From NCBI GenBank assembly GCA_905221605.1, contig CAJNDS010002230.1, positions 367,501 to 431,500 of the forward strand: DNA of 64,000 bases. Reading direction: 5' to 3'. The position numbers were made by a program, and so were the translations under genes. Positions 16,940 through 27,700 of this stretch are shown here, piece by piece (the stretch's first letter is position 1; the number at the start of each line of letters is the position of its first letter). Under the pieces are notes generated by a model. That model did not search any database. It worked only from the letters and a program-made list of their open reading frames with translations, and was not told where the DNA came from. This stretch comes from Symbiodinium natans. Its lineage: Eukaryota; Sar; Dinophyceae; Suessiales; Symbiodiniaceae.

Positions 16940-17726
16940 TCCGTGCGCCAGAGATGCTGAAATGCGCCAAGAGCAAGGCGCATGCCAAGAAGCCCATTTC
17001 AAGGCCGGGCCGGGGAGAATGTAGAGATCCTTAAATCCACGATTCCACATTACCCATTCCGAATTCCCCGTTGCAGGACCCCACGGCGGAGCAAATGCTC
17101 AAGTGCGCCAAGAGCAAAGCGAAAGCCACCAAGCCGGCGGAGGCGGGCTTGCAGCGTTCCTCTTGTTTCTTCGCATGTTTCTAGACGGCGTTGTGTCAAG
17201 GTCAGAGAGAAAGTCTGGCAGAGGCCGTGAATGGCAAATACCTCCCAGTTCCGACGCACCTCGTGGCTTTGCGCTTGCCACTGTAGTCAAAACGGCAAAG
17301 ACCGCTCGGAATCCAGTAGAATGCGGATAAAAAATGGCACAGTTTCATTCAGAGTTTGTGCAAGAAAGTCGGCCGATTGGAGCGGGTTGAGTGCATGACA
17401 TGTCGAAGTTTCTGATGTGCAAAGTGAAGATATCTGCCGCAGAAAAGGCTCCAAGAAGAAGCAGAGAACGGCAGTTTTAGCGAAACGCGCACGCTGAAGA
17501 AGCTCTTGGGGCTATGGCGGCTGTGGCGCCGTGCCAGGGCAAAGATGCCGTCGTTGCACAGCGATATCCTCCTCACTTACACAAGGACCTCCTGCAGAGA
17601 GCTCGAAAGGAAGAATCCCAAAAGCGCGCTATCTTGGCAGACAAGTACGAACTTCAACGCGCTCACTACCGACAGATCAGCCAGTTCTTTGAGCGGCTGT
17701 TCGCTACCGCCCCATTTTCGGTGTAG
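16940..17726 (+). CDS. Fragmentary spliced gene with a duplicated exon; terminal exon 17481-17726
   Basis: The best-supported part is the terminal exon, 17481 (after TTTTAG) to the TAG at 17724-17726. It reads RNAHAEEALGAMAAV, then a charged helical stretch (HKDLLQRARKEESQKRAILA, ADKYELQRAHYRQISQFFERL). Upstream, 17077-17154 follows TTGCAG and reads DPTAEQMLKCAKSKAKATKP; a near copy (EMLKCAKSKAHAKKP) lies at 16953-17000, which looks like a duplicated exon. Joins between pieces are not resolved. No domain recognised; the product would be a basic, coiled-coil-like protein. Confidence 0.4.
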
Positions 17727-18140
17727 CTGTGGGCCCGCAAGTCTTCAAAATGCCATGAGCCTCCCTTTCTGAACCAATTTGAGCCGCAGCGCACCTGCCC
17801 AACACCCTATACCCTAAGCCCATGGATCTTTCACAACACACTTCTTTCAACCATTCTCCTTAGCACACAAACCTTCAGCCCTTGACCCTCAACCCTCAAT
17901 TCATTTCGGAGGGCTTGTAGTAGTCGTCCGAAACCCCGCCACAACCTGCTGGGACAACCTGACCTGGACGATGCCAGATTCGTTCGTTTCTCGTTTAAAA
18001 AAAATGTCTTTCCCAGCTGGAAGGTTTTTAGGGTCTTTAGCGTTTAAACCCCCAAACTCTGAACACCTACGAACCCCTAGACCGTAAACCCATAAGCCCT
18101 AAGCCCTAAGCCCCAATAAATCCTTAACCTTTAAACACTA
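17727..18140. other. Gene-free interval with scattered repeat words
   Basis: Downstream of the preceding terminal exon there are only degenerate CCCTAAGCC/CCCTCAACC words (17810-17905, 18085-18120). Nothing else can be supported. Confidence 0.5.
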
Positions 18141-18146
18141 AACCTT

Positions 18147-18246
18147 GGGATGTTCCCCCTGATAGTAACAGTCCGTCATAAGGATTATGACAGGGGGTAC
18201 TAGAATCATCCCGATGAAGGACTGTTAGTAGAAGGGGGAACATCCC
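18147..18246. mobile_element. 100-bp hairpin element (MITE-like) with 6-bp target duplication
   Basis: The element runs GGGATGTTCCCCC... to ...GGGGGAACATCCC. Its terminal inverted repeats extend about 33 bp with four mismatches, and both sides are flanked by AACCTT (18141-18146 and 18247-18252), an apparent target-site duplication. It encodes nothing. A second copy starts at about 63967 and runs off the window, sharing a 30-bp exact stretch with the right arm. A decayed relative is at 58302-58361. Confidence 0.75.
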
Positions 18247-18252
18247 AACCTT

Positions 18253-19120
18253 CATTCAGGATCCTTTCACGCATTCGCTGGATTTAACGGGCTGGCTCCT
18301 GGGACCGTGCTTCCTCAGGTATGGGAGGGTTCCTGGGGTAAAGTGGATTGATGTACAGACTCAGGCTAGAATGCTCGAGAAATGTGCTGGTTGCATGGAT
18401 GTGCGAAGACTTGATTCTGTTGTCATCTTTGCGCAGAGGTCATGCTAGTCTTGCATGACAACGACTGTTGCTATCCTGAGATCAAGTAGAAAAACCTCCA
18501 GACAGAGCTTCTGGCTTTCTTCTGCCAGATATTAAGGACAGGTGACAAGCCTTGCTTGCCGAACCCTGGACTCTAAACCCTAAACCATTTTTTCGCTGAG
18601 GAATCAATGAACCAACTATTCTCTTCTCCTCAATCTCTCCAAAAATAAGTCACATGGCTTTCTTGGTTTGAAATCTCGCGATTCCACAAAACTCTCAAAA
18701 TCTTTCTTGGCCATTCAGCAGGATGGCAGACAAGGTTGCTGAACTCCAAAAATGCTTCTGCGAGAAGATTGGCTGTTGTGTGCCTGGTCAGGCAAACACA
18801 CAAATCGAGAAGTGTACCAAGGGTTTGCTTGCCTCGGCGGCTCAAAGTGTCATACATGATACACACAGGACATGAAACAGAAGACAGGGCGAGGCTCGTC
18901 GGTGTCCATGAGCATAGTATCGCATGCACTCAGCAGTCATGTCGCTCCATGCTGCCCGGTCTCGCTGAGCCATGTTGGTTCCCGACGAGGCGAGGGCTGC
19001 TACTGCCTCCCTCTGCAAGTGTCAGTGTAAATGTAGACATCTGCCAGATCCACGGTTATTTGCGTTGCTTGACATGAGCCAGCATCTCGCCTGCTTCTCG
19101 CCTGCTTCTCTGGGCTCGAC
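18253..19120. other. Interval without a supported gene
   Basis: Moderate GC, unique sequence. Small frames on both strands are unconvincing. One near 18972-19199 runs into the CAG repeat as polyglutamine, but lacks supporting borders. Confidence 0.4.
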
Positions 19121-19126
19121 ATCTGT

Positions 19127-19127
<1 letters not shown>

Positions 19128-19158
<31 letters not shown>
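19128..19158. repeat. (CAG)10 trinucleotide repeat
   Basis: About ten CAG units. In the + frame they read as glutamine (after GSTSV); on the other strand as alanine or cysteine depending on frame. Whether it is coding is unknown. Confidence 0.9.
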
Positions 19159-19160
<2 letters not shown>

Positions 19161-19227
19161 TGCAGTACAGCATTTTTGGATTCCAGGAAAGGGTTCTGAG
19201 TGCACACCATGCCGAAGCGGGCCAAGC

Positions 19228-19758
19228 ATGGCCCTCGCCAGGGCGAGGCCAGGGCCCTTTCAGCAGAATGTTGCCTCTCAGGGGGTAAAATCTGTCAAGG
19301 TGGTGATCACAATCTTGGAGCGGTACCAGGTTGCGGTGCCGGAGGCATGGTGGCTGTCGCTCAGCTTCGGGGAGCCTGGGCCTCAACAAGGGTGTCGGAA
19401 ATATGACTATTTGTGCAGTGGTTCTGATGTCAGGAGAGCAAAGGTCACTCGCACCATGGAGAACCAAATCCGCCAGCAAGGTGGCATAGGCCTGCTTTTT
19501 GGAGCTTCCGGGACCATTTCCCACAGTCGAGTATCGCGAAGTGTGTGTGCCTGTGGGCCACAGCCAGGGGACGAGTACTTGGCGGGTGGCCAAGGCCTCA
19601 TGCGACCCTTGTCTTCAGCCCCGTGATTTGCAGAAAGTTTTTTTGTTCTGTTCGATTGAATCGGCAGGCACCGGAGCCTCTTCGAGCCAGAGAGTGAAAA
19701 GGAGAAGGAAAAGGAGGAGGAGGAGGAGGAGAAAGATGAGTGGGAGCTCTTGGGGTGA
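19228..19758 (+). CDS. Spliced gene with acidic C-terminal tail, unrecognised
   Basis: Exon to 19443 reads through VKVVITILERYQVAVPEAWW and ends GCAAAG before GTCACT. A 61-bp GT-AG intron (19444-19504) keeps phase 0 and joins to LPGPFPTVEYREVCVPVGHS (exon 19505 to about 19632). A last exon from about 19668 gives SLFEPESEKEKEKEEEEEE and ends KDEWELLG, TGA at 19756-19758. The last junction is uncertain (a ~35-bp GA-AG intron would be needed). The start at 19228 is the first ATG of the frame and may be internal. A long antisense frame (19000-19593) is rejected because the spliced sense frame ends in a coherent acidic tail. No family recognised. Confidence 0.4.
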
Positions 19759-20430
19759 TGATTAATTAATGAGATAAGACGCTCTTGGGGCGATAGACAC
19801 TAAATTAATCAAAGAATACCCTTTGCAAAAGGCACAATCCAGTTGTCCTTCTGGTGTCACGACCCAAGACCCCCACAGTCACTGCTGCTGCGACGGTGCT
19901 GGCACGAAAAGCTTTCGCCATTCCATTGCCTGCTCCGAGTTCTTGATTGAGATGAGATTGCATTGGTTTACCCTTCAACCTTTGCCTTCTGTTGCAGGGT
20001 TTCGTGTTGTCTTCCTCTTTGACTCGTCGCCTGGGCCCTGGTTCTCGGAGGTAACACATACCAGTATACTGGTGTGTTTCCTCTTGGGTTGCAAGCAGAC
20101 AGTTTGAGTCGAGGAAGGTTTCAGGCCTACTCCCAGGTCCCAGGAGGTATTGTGTAGGAAGAAACCCCGGGATGTATACACATAAAGAGCAGCTGTGCCT
20201 GTGTTCATACTCTGCACGTTTTGTCCCGCCGAGGCTCGTCTCTTCGACTTCTCTTCGGCTGGCTCGCTGCTGAGGCTCCTTCTGCAGCTCACACCGGACT
20301 GGTTGTTTGTTGCTCTGCTTGTCAGTCGCTAGTTGTGTGGATGTAGTGTCTGAAGCCTCTACACAGAAGTTGCTTTTGGGCTCGGGTTGACTGGTTGCTG
20401 CCCCATCCTGATCTTGGCTTTGCCTGGCAC
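19759..20430. other. Interval without a supported gene
   Basis: Unique sequence upstream of the histone-like gene; may hold its 5' UTR or early exon. A 211-codon antisense frame (19805-20440) is Lys/Arg/Gln-rich but lacks motif or splice support, and I did not accept it. Confidence 0.4.
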
Positions 20431-20431
20431 A

Positions 20432-21504
20432 ATGCTTCATTACCAGCTACTTCCCCCGGCTTTGCGGGTACAGCGGGTGGCACTGATCATCGGATGCTTC
20501 ATCCTGCCGGACTCAGCAGCTGAGAGTGGCAAGCCATCATCTTCGCCCAAGACCAATAAGAAGCGTGGACGACCAGCCATTTGGCCAAATTGAAACTTTT
20601 CCTCGTTTCAGGCAATCTGGTAATGGAGAATGAAGTGATGAGTCGTATGTCCTCAGTCTGTAGCTCAGTTAGTCACAGGCTGCTGGCAACATCGTGGCCG
20701 TCGCCAGTACCGGGCGTTTTGGCGGCCAAGCCAGGTCCTTGAGTGCACAGAAACGGGTTCTGGCACGTGATGGTTTGATGATTTTCCGGAGCCGCTTCAG
20801 CCGTGTGGCCAAGGACTTGCTGGGCTAAACGAAAATGTTCTCTCCAAGTGGTTGTCTGTAGGCAGTCGGTGTACGGATCTACTTTCTGGCATTGCTGCCT
20901 GGCATTTGTCTCTCCTCCGATACCTTTTCGTTGCTTGCATTCCCAATCCTGTCCACGAGGCTAGCTCTCGAAACCTGTACCGAGCACCCCGTTCTTTATC
21001 TGAGTTCTGTATCTTGCCGAAAACTCGGTGGCTTATTTCTCTTGGCAGGATGTCCTTGCAGAAGTCTTGCGACAGAGGCGAACCACGAAGAAGAAAGAGC
21101 TCCATGATGGGTCATCATCTGGAACCACCTTGCTGGCATCCGGTTCTTTATCGAATCCTGCGATCGATGTGCTGCACACTGCTTCCGAGGCCATGTCTCT
21201 TAACTCTTAATGTTTGGCGCCATTCCTTCCTTCCATGGTTCCCTTCTTTTGGGGCCAGGCATGTGCTGTCCATGCATTTTCTGCAGCTTGGGGATTCAAA
21301 TGTTGATGGTTTCACCTCCCCCAGGCATTCCTTTCCGAGCAGTTCGTGAAGGCTTCCATGATCGCCAGCCATGCGGGCAGAGCCTTGACGACCGAGAAGG
21401 ACTTGCAGCTTGCAATGCGACTACAGCAGGTCACACCAGGGCAGGGCATCATCTCAGACACTCCTCCCGTCCTCAAGAGACGACGTGTGAAGTCGTCTCC
21501 GTAG
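20432..21504 (+). CDS. Divergent histone H3 / CENP-A-like histone-fold protein, four exons
   Basis: Exons as read: 1, start uncertain (ATG 20432 possible) to 20575, ending in an AT-hook-like tail KTNKKRGRP; 2, 20679-20813; 3, 21049-21189; 4, 21325-21504 (TAG). Introns: 20576-20678 (GC-AG), 20814-21048 (GA-AG), 21190-21324 (GC-AG), all phase 0. Exon 2 gives LMIFRSRFSRVAKD, matching H3 helix 1 (LLIRKLPFQRLVREI). Exons 3-4 give AIDVLHTASEAFLSEQF, matching helix 2 (AIGALQEASEAYLVGLF), then SHAGRALTTEKDLQLAMRL, matching HAKRVTIMPKDIQLARRI. Loop 1 is about 22 residues longer than in H3 (basic TTKKK, then Ser/Gly-rich). HAGR and AFL are closer to CENP-A than to H3. A basic C-terminal tail (LKRRRVKSS) follows the fold. 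The N-terminal tail lacks the classic ARTKQ. Alternative: another histone-fold kinetochore protein such as CENP-T. Confidence 0.7.
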
Positions 21505-22561
21505 CCACCAAGGCTTCTTCGACTTGAGGGTTCTCTGGGGGCACAGAACTGTGCCATGACATACTGTTGCATAGCCCTTCTCCTGGCATTGCAGACAGAA
21601 GTATGTCGTGTGAAAAAAGAATGCTTGCTGATGTGCTGTACACTCCTCAGCGCATGTCTCAGCTGTATCTCGATGTACCTTCTTTTGGTCGTGGTCGGTG
21701 GCCCGAAATACATGCCTCAAGCAGGGCACTATCTGAGCATCTTGCTTGGTCTTAGCCATTTGCTTTCCTCTCCGTGTTGCTTCGTTTGTGGCGGCATGCT
21801 TCCATTGTCCTGATTTTCTAGGGCCCTGGTTTTGAGAAGGTTGGCTTTCGTTGGTCATTGTCATGAAACCGCCTTATGGGCCAGGCTGCCTGCTGATTTT
21901 GGCTCCGTGCTGCTGCTTTTGGAGGCTGGGCTGGGGAGCATGCCATTTCGGGAGTCGGGAAGTGTTGTGCAACCTAGACGATGATGTCGGGGCAACCGAA
22001 TCTCGCATGGCAGGGTAGTGCTAGATAAGAGCAGGTCTTTCAGCTTTCGTGTCAATTGCGCCAGCCTCGAGTGCAAGCTTCTGGTGCTACCTGCCGGCTA
22101 GGCTGCTGATATTGGCTGCTGGCCATTCTTGCTTGGGGCTCAGACCTGGCGAGTTCGGACTTTAACCGGTTGCTTGGTTTATTACCTTCTGCCCTGGTGT
22201 TCCTGGGTGGGCACAAAGGGCTGTTTCTTTGTGTCAAGCTGTTGATGTGCTGAAGCCCACTGCCAGTACAGTACCTTGCACTTGCACACTGCTTCTGCAT
22301 TGAGTTGACTATGCACACAGCATGTGATGCTTGATGTTGAGAACTGTCGTGTGATTCATGACTTCTCTCAGAGCTGTGGCAGACTGCGGCGAACATGAGC
22401 ATGGCTTCACATGACATTCTGAATCGGTGTTCAGTCCATGGGTCCTGATATGCATTGCAAGGCTAGGCAAGAATCACTCAATGCCTCTTTGGCACTGCCG
22501 CTTGTTTTCTTGAAACGGTCATAAGGACCACTGAAGTTTCGTGCCCCTGAACTTGCCCTCG
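21505..22561. other. Interval without a supported gene
   Basis: Downstream of the histone-like gene. Antisense frames at 21312-21713 and 21454-21864 overlap its last exon and are taken as shadows, although the second has several Cys. No repeat or RNA gene was found. Confidence 0.4.
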
Positions 22562-22717
22562 ATGTCGCTGCACCGACAAAACAGCCGTCTGTCCATCACT
22601 TCCTATGCCTCGACACCGTCTCCGAAGAAGCCAGATGTCATGGAGGATGCCCTTGATGTCTCCGTGCAGAACATGAAGGACCGTTTCTCCGAGTGTCAGT
22701 GTCAATCTATAAACTAG
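22562..22717 (+). CDS. Start-type exon or 51-residue ORF, unrecognised
   Basis: ATG at 22562 begins a short frame (MSLHRQNSRLSITSYASTPS, then PKKPDVMEDALDVSVQNMKD) ending TAG at 22715-22717. Composition is that of a Ser/Thr-rich protein N-terminus. The sequence CCGTGCAGAACATG and GTGTCAGTG near the end could contain a donor. It might be the first exon of a gene extending to the right, across the CT repeat, but no link to the 24.77-kb gene is shown. Confidence 0.35.
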   Translation: MSLHRQNSRLSITSYASTPSPKKPDVMEDALDVSVQNMKDRFSECQCQSIN

Positions 22718-22812
22718 GCGCTAGGGCTGCCCCCATAAAAGCGAGGTTGGCTTATGTGGGGTTTATGCAAAAGGGTGCTCTTCCACAGGATTCATGGACT
22801 CTATCTGAAGTA

Positions 22813-22816
<4 letters not shown>

Positions 22817-22850
<34 letters not shown>

Positions 22851-22960
22851 CTCGCTCCCTCTCTTTCTCTTTCTCTTTCTCTTTCTTTTTCTCTTTCTCT
22901 TTCTCTTTCTCTTTCTCTCTCTCTCTCTCACTCTCTCTCTCTCTCACTCTTCTCTCACAC

Positions 22961-23022
<62 letters not shown>
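22817..23022. repeat. (CT)n / (CTTTCT)n microsatellite
   Basis: About 200 bp of CT dinucleotides with an inner block of CTTTCT hexamers (22860-22915). Both + frames become Ser-Leu or Phe-Ser runs; these are not genes. Confidence 0.95.
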
Positions 23023-23023
<1 letters not shown>

Positions 23024-23111
23024 TGCCCAAAGGTACGTATCATGGCAATTGTGTGCTGAAATGAGCCTTCATGTGATTGTGCCCTTGCTATTCTTTCGTA
23101 AAAATCTTTCT

Positions 23112-24575
23112 CTCTCACTCTCAGGGTCCAGAAGCAGCCCGGAATGAAGAGGAACATGCCCAAATGCATTTTTGCAGGCCCGAATAACGCATTTGGATTG
23201 CTGGCCCCTTCTAAACGGACCATGTGTCTGCCCTTGTTCGGAACTGGGAAGGCCAAGGTGCGAATGCTTTTTTGAACCCCTGAAAAACGCATTCAGCTTT
23301 CTGTAGCTATGAAAAACCCAAGGATCAGGCTCAGGCACCATTCAGGCTGCAAGGACAACTGAATGCATTTTCCAGGGCCCGAAAAACGCATTCGGGCTTT
23401 CTTCCGGTCTTGAGCCTATCGTGTGTGCGTACCTATAAGCAAATCCAGCAAAACCAAAACAAAAATTATAAAGTAGATTGGTGATTTTGCATAATCGGTA
23501 ACTCAAGACCTATGGCCAAGCAGGCCAAATGCATTTTTGGGCCCCCGAACAATGCATTTGGCATTGGTTCTTCTCCGAGCCCTTCGGGCACTCATTAGAT
23601 TACCGATCAACGACTTTTTCTTTGATTTGAATAGGAAAAACCATTAATAGGAAGAGCTAATAGAATCCTTCAGAGATGAAAAATCTTTATCTCTCAGGGC
23701 TCCCAGAAGCAGCCCGGAATGAAGAGGAACATGCCCAAATGCATTTCTGCAGGCCCGAATAACGCATTTGGATTGCTGGCCCCTTCTAAACGGACCATGT
23801 GTCTGCCCTTGTTCGGAACTGGGAAGGCCAAGGTGCGAATGCTTTTTTGAACCCCTGAAAAACGCATTCAGCTTTCTGTAGCTATGAAAAACCCAAGGAT
23901 CAGGCTCAGGCACCATTCAGGCTGCAAGGACAACTGAATGCATTTTCCAGGGCCCGAAAAACGCATTCGGGCTTTCTTCCGGTCTTGAGCCTATCGTGTG
24001 TACGTACCTATAAGCAAATCCAGCAAAACCAAAACAAAAATTATAAAGTAGATTGGTGATTTTGCATAATCTGTAACTCAAGACCTATGGCCAAGCAGGC
24101 CAAATGCATTTTTGGGCCCCCGAACAATGCATTTGGCATTGGTTTCTTCTCCGAGCCCGTTCGGGCACTCATTAGATTACCGATCAACGACTTTTTCTTT
24201 GATTTGAATAGGAAAAACCATTAATAGGAAGAGCTAATAGAATCCTTCAGAGATGAAAAATCTTTATCTCTCAGGGCTCCCAGAAGCAGCCCGTAATGAA
24301 GAGGAACATGCCCAAATGCATTTTTGCAGGCCCGAATAACGCATTTGGATTGCTGGCCCCTTCTAAACGGACCATGTGTCTGCCCTTGTTCGGAACTGGG
24401 AAGGCCAAGGTGCGAATGCTTTTTTGAACCCCTGAAAAACGCATTCAGCTTTCTGTAGCTATGAAAAACCCAAGGATCAGGCTCAGGCACCATTCAGGCT
24501 GCAAGGACAACTGAATGCATTTTCCAGGGCCCGAAAAACGCATTCGGGCTTTCTTCCGGTCTTGAACCTATCTTC
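23112..24575. repeat. 577-bp satellite, about 2.5 copies, built of AATGC-N21-GCATT hairpin modules
   Basis: Copies start near 23116, 23695 and 24272 (periods about 577-579 bp) and are nearly identical. Each full unit contains four inverted repeats with arms such as CAAATGC/GCATTTG or GAATGC/GCATTC: first unit 23161-23195, 23262-23294, 23361-23393 and 23524-23562. All four have exactly 21 nt between arms. Module interiors are alike (TTTT..GGCCCGAA.AA). A 90-residue antisense frame recurs in each copy only because the repeat does. The third copy ends after its third module at about 24575. Confidence 0.85.
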
Positions 24576-24770
24576 AGTGTGTGTTGGTGGTGGTTTTGGT
24601 ATTTTTTCGATTGTAGCAGTATCATCATCTGCTTGCAAATATTGAGGCCTGAGCCTCGCTGTGGGGTTTTTCGGTTAAGAGTATTTTGCCTCCCAGAAGT
24701 TCAGTGGCAATACTTGTAAATCCAGTCCCTGGTTGGGTCGGCTCTTATGTGCTTTCGCCGGCAGGAAAAA

Positions 24771-27700
24771 ATGGCTCGCAGCATCCTGGGCAAGAAGGAC
24801 AAAGACAAGAAGGACAAGAAGAAACGTAGGAAGTCTTCATCCTCCGACAGTGGCTCTGAGGCCGATGCGGGCGAGCCGCTCAGCCCGGAAGAGATGGACC
24901 AACAGCTGCTGAACCAACTTTCGTTGAAGGCCAAGGACCTCAGGCTTAAGGCAGCTGTCAAGTACGAGGACCTCTCCTGTGCAGCTTGAGTGCAAATCTC
25001 CTTGCCGATGCTTCTCCTTGCTTTCTTTATGTGTTCTTCTCTCTGTTGGTCATGAAGCCGAGGGTCAGATCTGCTTCCTGCTGGCAGAGTGCCATCCTGG
25101 CCTAAGCAGCTTAACAAGCATGGACTTGTCCGAGATCGGGGGCGAGTACTGCAGCCTCTGCAGTCGTGATTACGAATCCAACAAGATCCTGAACAAGAGG
25201 AAGAGCAAGGCAGACGAACTGGAGAGGAAGATGGCAGACATTGCCTGCAAGTCCCTCTCCCTGGCGACGAAGAAGTGGAAAGATCGCTTGCTGCAGGTAT
25301 TTGAGTTGCTTGTCTTTGAATCTTGCTGTGATATGGTTTTTGACATCTTGCACTTGCCCGTGTCAGATCACAATTCGCCCGAGGAAGTTGTCTGCGAAAG
25401 GTCGCAAGACGACTGTGCTCCAGTTCGAGAATCTAGTCCAGCTGAGACGATCGTTGGAGCCTCGCATCCGAGAGACCGTCAAGAGAGGAGGCCGGGAGTT
25501 TAAGAGCGAGCTGCTTGGTTTGATGCAGAGCCTGAAGAAGGAGGCCCAGTCAGACCTTGAACGAGCAGAGACCGAGCTACGGAATGCCAAAAGGAAAATG
25601 AAGGACGGGAACAGCCCTTCAACTTCAACGAAGCCACCCAGTGCCAAGAAGGCCAAGTCGTCCGCCAAGAAGAGTCCTGACGAGGCAAGCACTGTCGATG
25701 AGGGGCAGGATTCCGAGGGCGACTCGCTTCTCGGTGGAGAAGAGAATGAGGCGGACAGTTCTGGCAGGAAGGCCGGCTCTGCTTCTGGGCTCTCCTCCTC
25801 GGCAACCTGTCAGCTGTGTGGCAACGACGAGGACGGCGACGACGACTTGTTTGAGGGCGACAAGTTTGCTGGGAGGGCAGCAAAAGCCCCCCCCAGTGCC
25901 CAGCAGGAGACGCCGAAAAAGGCTGCAGCTGTGCAGCCCGGTGACGGCCACGGCATTTCGGATGAGCTGCAGGAGATGTTGGAAGAGGTGGTCTCCAAGC
26001 ATTTTCCTCGAGACGTTGAGTCTTGCTTAGGTTAGCTTAGCAGCGACATGACTAGAGCAGGTTTGCTGCAGGGTTCCTGTCGCAGGGTCTCACAGCATCG
26101 CACAAGGATTCGAAGGCCTTCTATGCCTTGCTCACTGCACTGGACTGCTGCACGCCGGTCGCTTTCCTCAAGTACCTGGATGACTGGGAGGAGAGAGGAA
26201 TCGAGGCGGGCGGCATCTCGAAGCTTCTCGTCACCACTGACTCCGCCCGGGCAGTGTTTGGCCGAATGTCTTTTACACAGAAGCTCCAAGCATCCCAAAG
26301 CATCAAAGACGTTCTGACGAACAAGGACCCTGTGCTCTCTCATGCACCATGTCGCCGTCCATGTTTCGTCCGAGGGGATGTCCTCAGGTTGTTGCTCCTT
26401 CTTCTGGCCAGGACATGTACCGTTCGGTCTTGCAGGCCATGAGTGTGGACAGTACCTCAGAGGACTCTCGCCCGGATTGGTGTGCCAATTGTTTGCCTTC
26501 ATTGCTGATGTGCCGTTGCCTGTCCTAGATAATGATCACCAGATCAGTTGTGGCTTTGCCTGAAAGCACAGGCTCCGAGCAAGCTCCTGGCCCTCACGGC
26601 CGAGTGAACGATGTCTGTTGAAGGGGCCACTTGATGTGTGCAGATGTCAAGTGTTTTTTTTGACCTTTCTAGAGAAGGGCAATGCCAGCATTGCCGGGGC
26701 TTTTGGTGCTGCTGCTCCTGCCGGAAAGGCGAGCAGCCGGCCACCCTGGGTTTCACGAGAGAACGTGCTCGCTCAGGTTTCAACGTGCTCACTCAGATTG
26801 CACGTACTCTGCGTTCTCGCTTGAAAAAAAGATGGGCACTGTCAACCCCTGAAAAACCTGAGAAACCCACGTCACCTGGAGGAATCAGCTCAATGTGTGT
26901 TTTGCAAAAACCACACAAACGGACTATGTGGCTTTCTCCGCACCAACGTGCTTTCTCAGGTTTGAATTTAAAAAAAAAACCTGAGAAAGCCTGTTCGGCC
27001 GAGGTGGATGCTCCGCTGGGTCGAGGCACTGTCTGTTCGTGAGCATGCTGCAACATAACTTCCCATAGTAGCTGCCTGATCCTGGCCGACGTGCTGACAA
27101 GACTGGGATTCATTTCCTGTGCCAGAAACCAAGAATCCTTTCAGGCGGACCTTCGTTGTAGATCGCTTTTTGGGCGCCGGTCTCGGTTTGAGTGCCTCTG
27201 TAGGTTTGTAGTCTCTAGAGTCTAGAGGCGTGGTTACTTCCCCAACCCTAGACTTGTTGCCAATCAAGTCTAGTTCAGTGGTGCCTTTGAGGCTGCTGGG
27301 GCCACGTTTCTTCGGCGCATCGGACTCAGAAAGGCTTGCGACCAAGATCGTGTCGATGCATGGGCATTTTGTGCGAACATGTGGTCTTTCTGCTGTTCCA
27401 GTGACTCCACACAGGCACATTCGCTTTTCGGCTTTGCAGCCTCCTGGGAGAGGCATGATAGGTCCGAGGTCAAGAGTTCTAATTATTCGGCAAGCACTCT
27501 CATATTTGTTTTTTTTGGGCCTTCCGATCTTGGTTCAGGCAGACTGCATCTGCACCGTGGTCGCCGTTGTGGTGGCTTCCTCATTTCCGAACACACAGAT
27601 GTTCATGGAACCGTCGCATCGCTTCTTGCTCATGGTGCCTGAAATTGTCCGGGGCCTTTGCATTCAGGTCGCCTCGAGATCGACTTGGTCCGAGGTGCTT

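Noticed and set aside
19000-19593. 197-codon antisense ORF with a polyalanine run
   Set aside because: The sense strand gives a spliced frame with a coherent acidic C-terminus; the alanine run is the CAG repeat read backwards.
21454-21864. Antisense ORF with several Cys residues
   Set aside because: It overlaps the last exon of the histone-like gene, which has much stronger family support, and no zinc-finger spacing fits.
22693-23292. Ser/Leu/Phe-rich ORFs and an antisense Arg/Glu-rich ORF
   Set aside because: Produced by the CT microsatellite.
23069-24493. A 90-residue antisense ORF present three times
   Set aside because: Its repetition follows from the 577-bp satellite; it has no start context or domain and overlaps the hairpin modules. 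Three nearly identical copies cannot show coding constraint.
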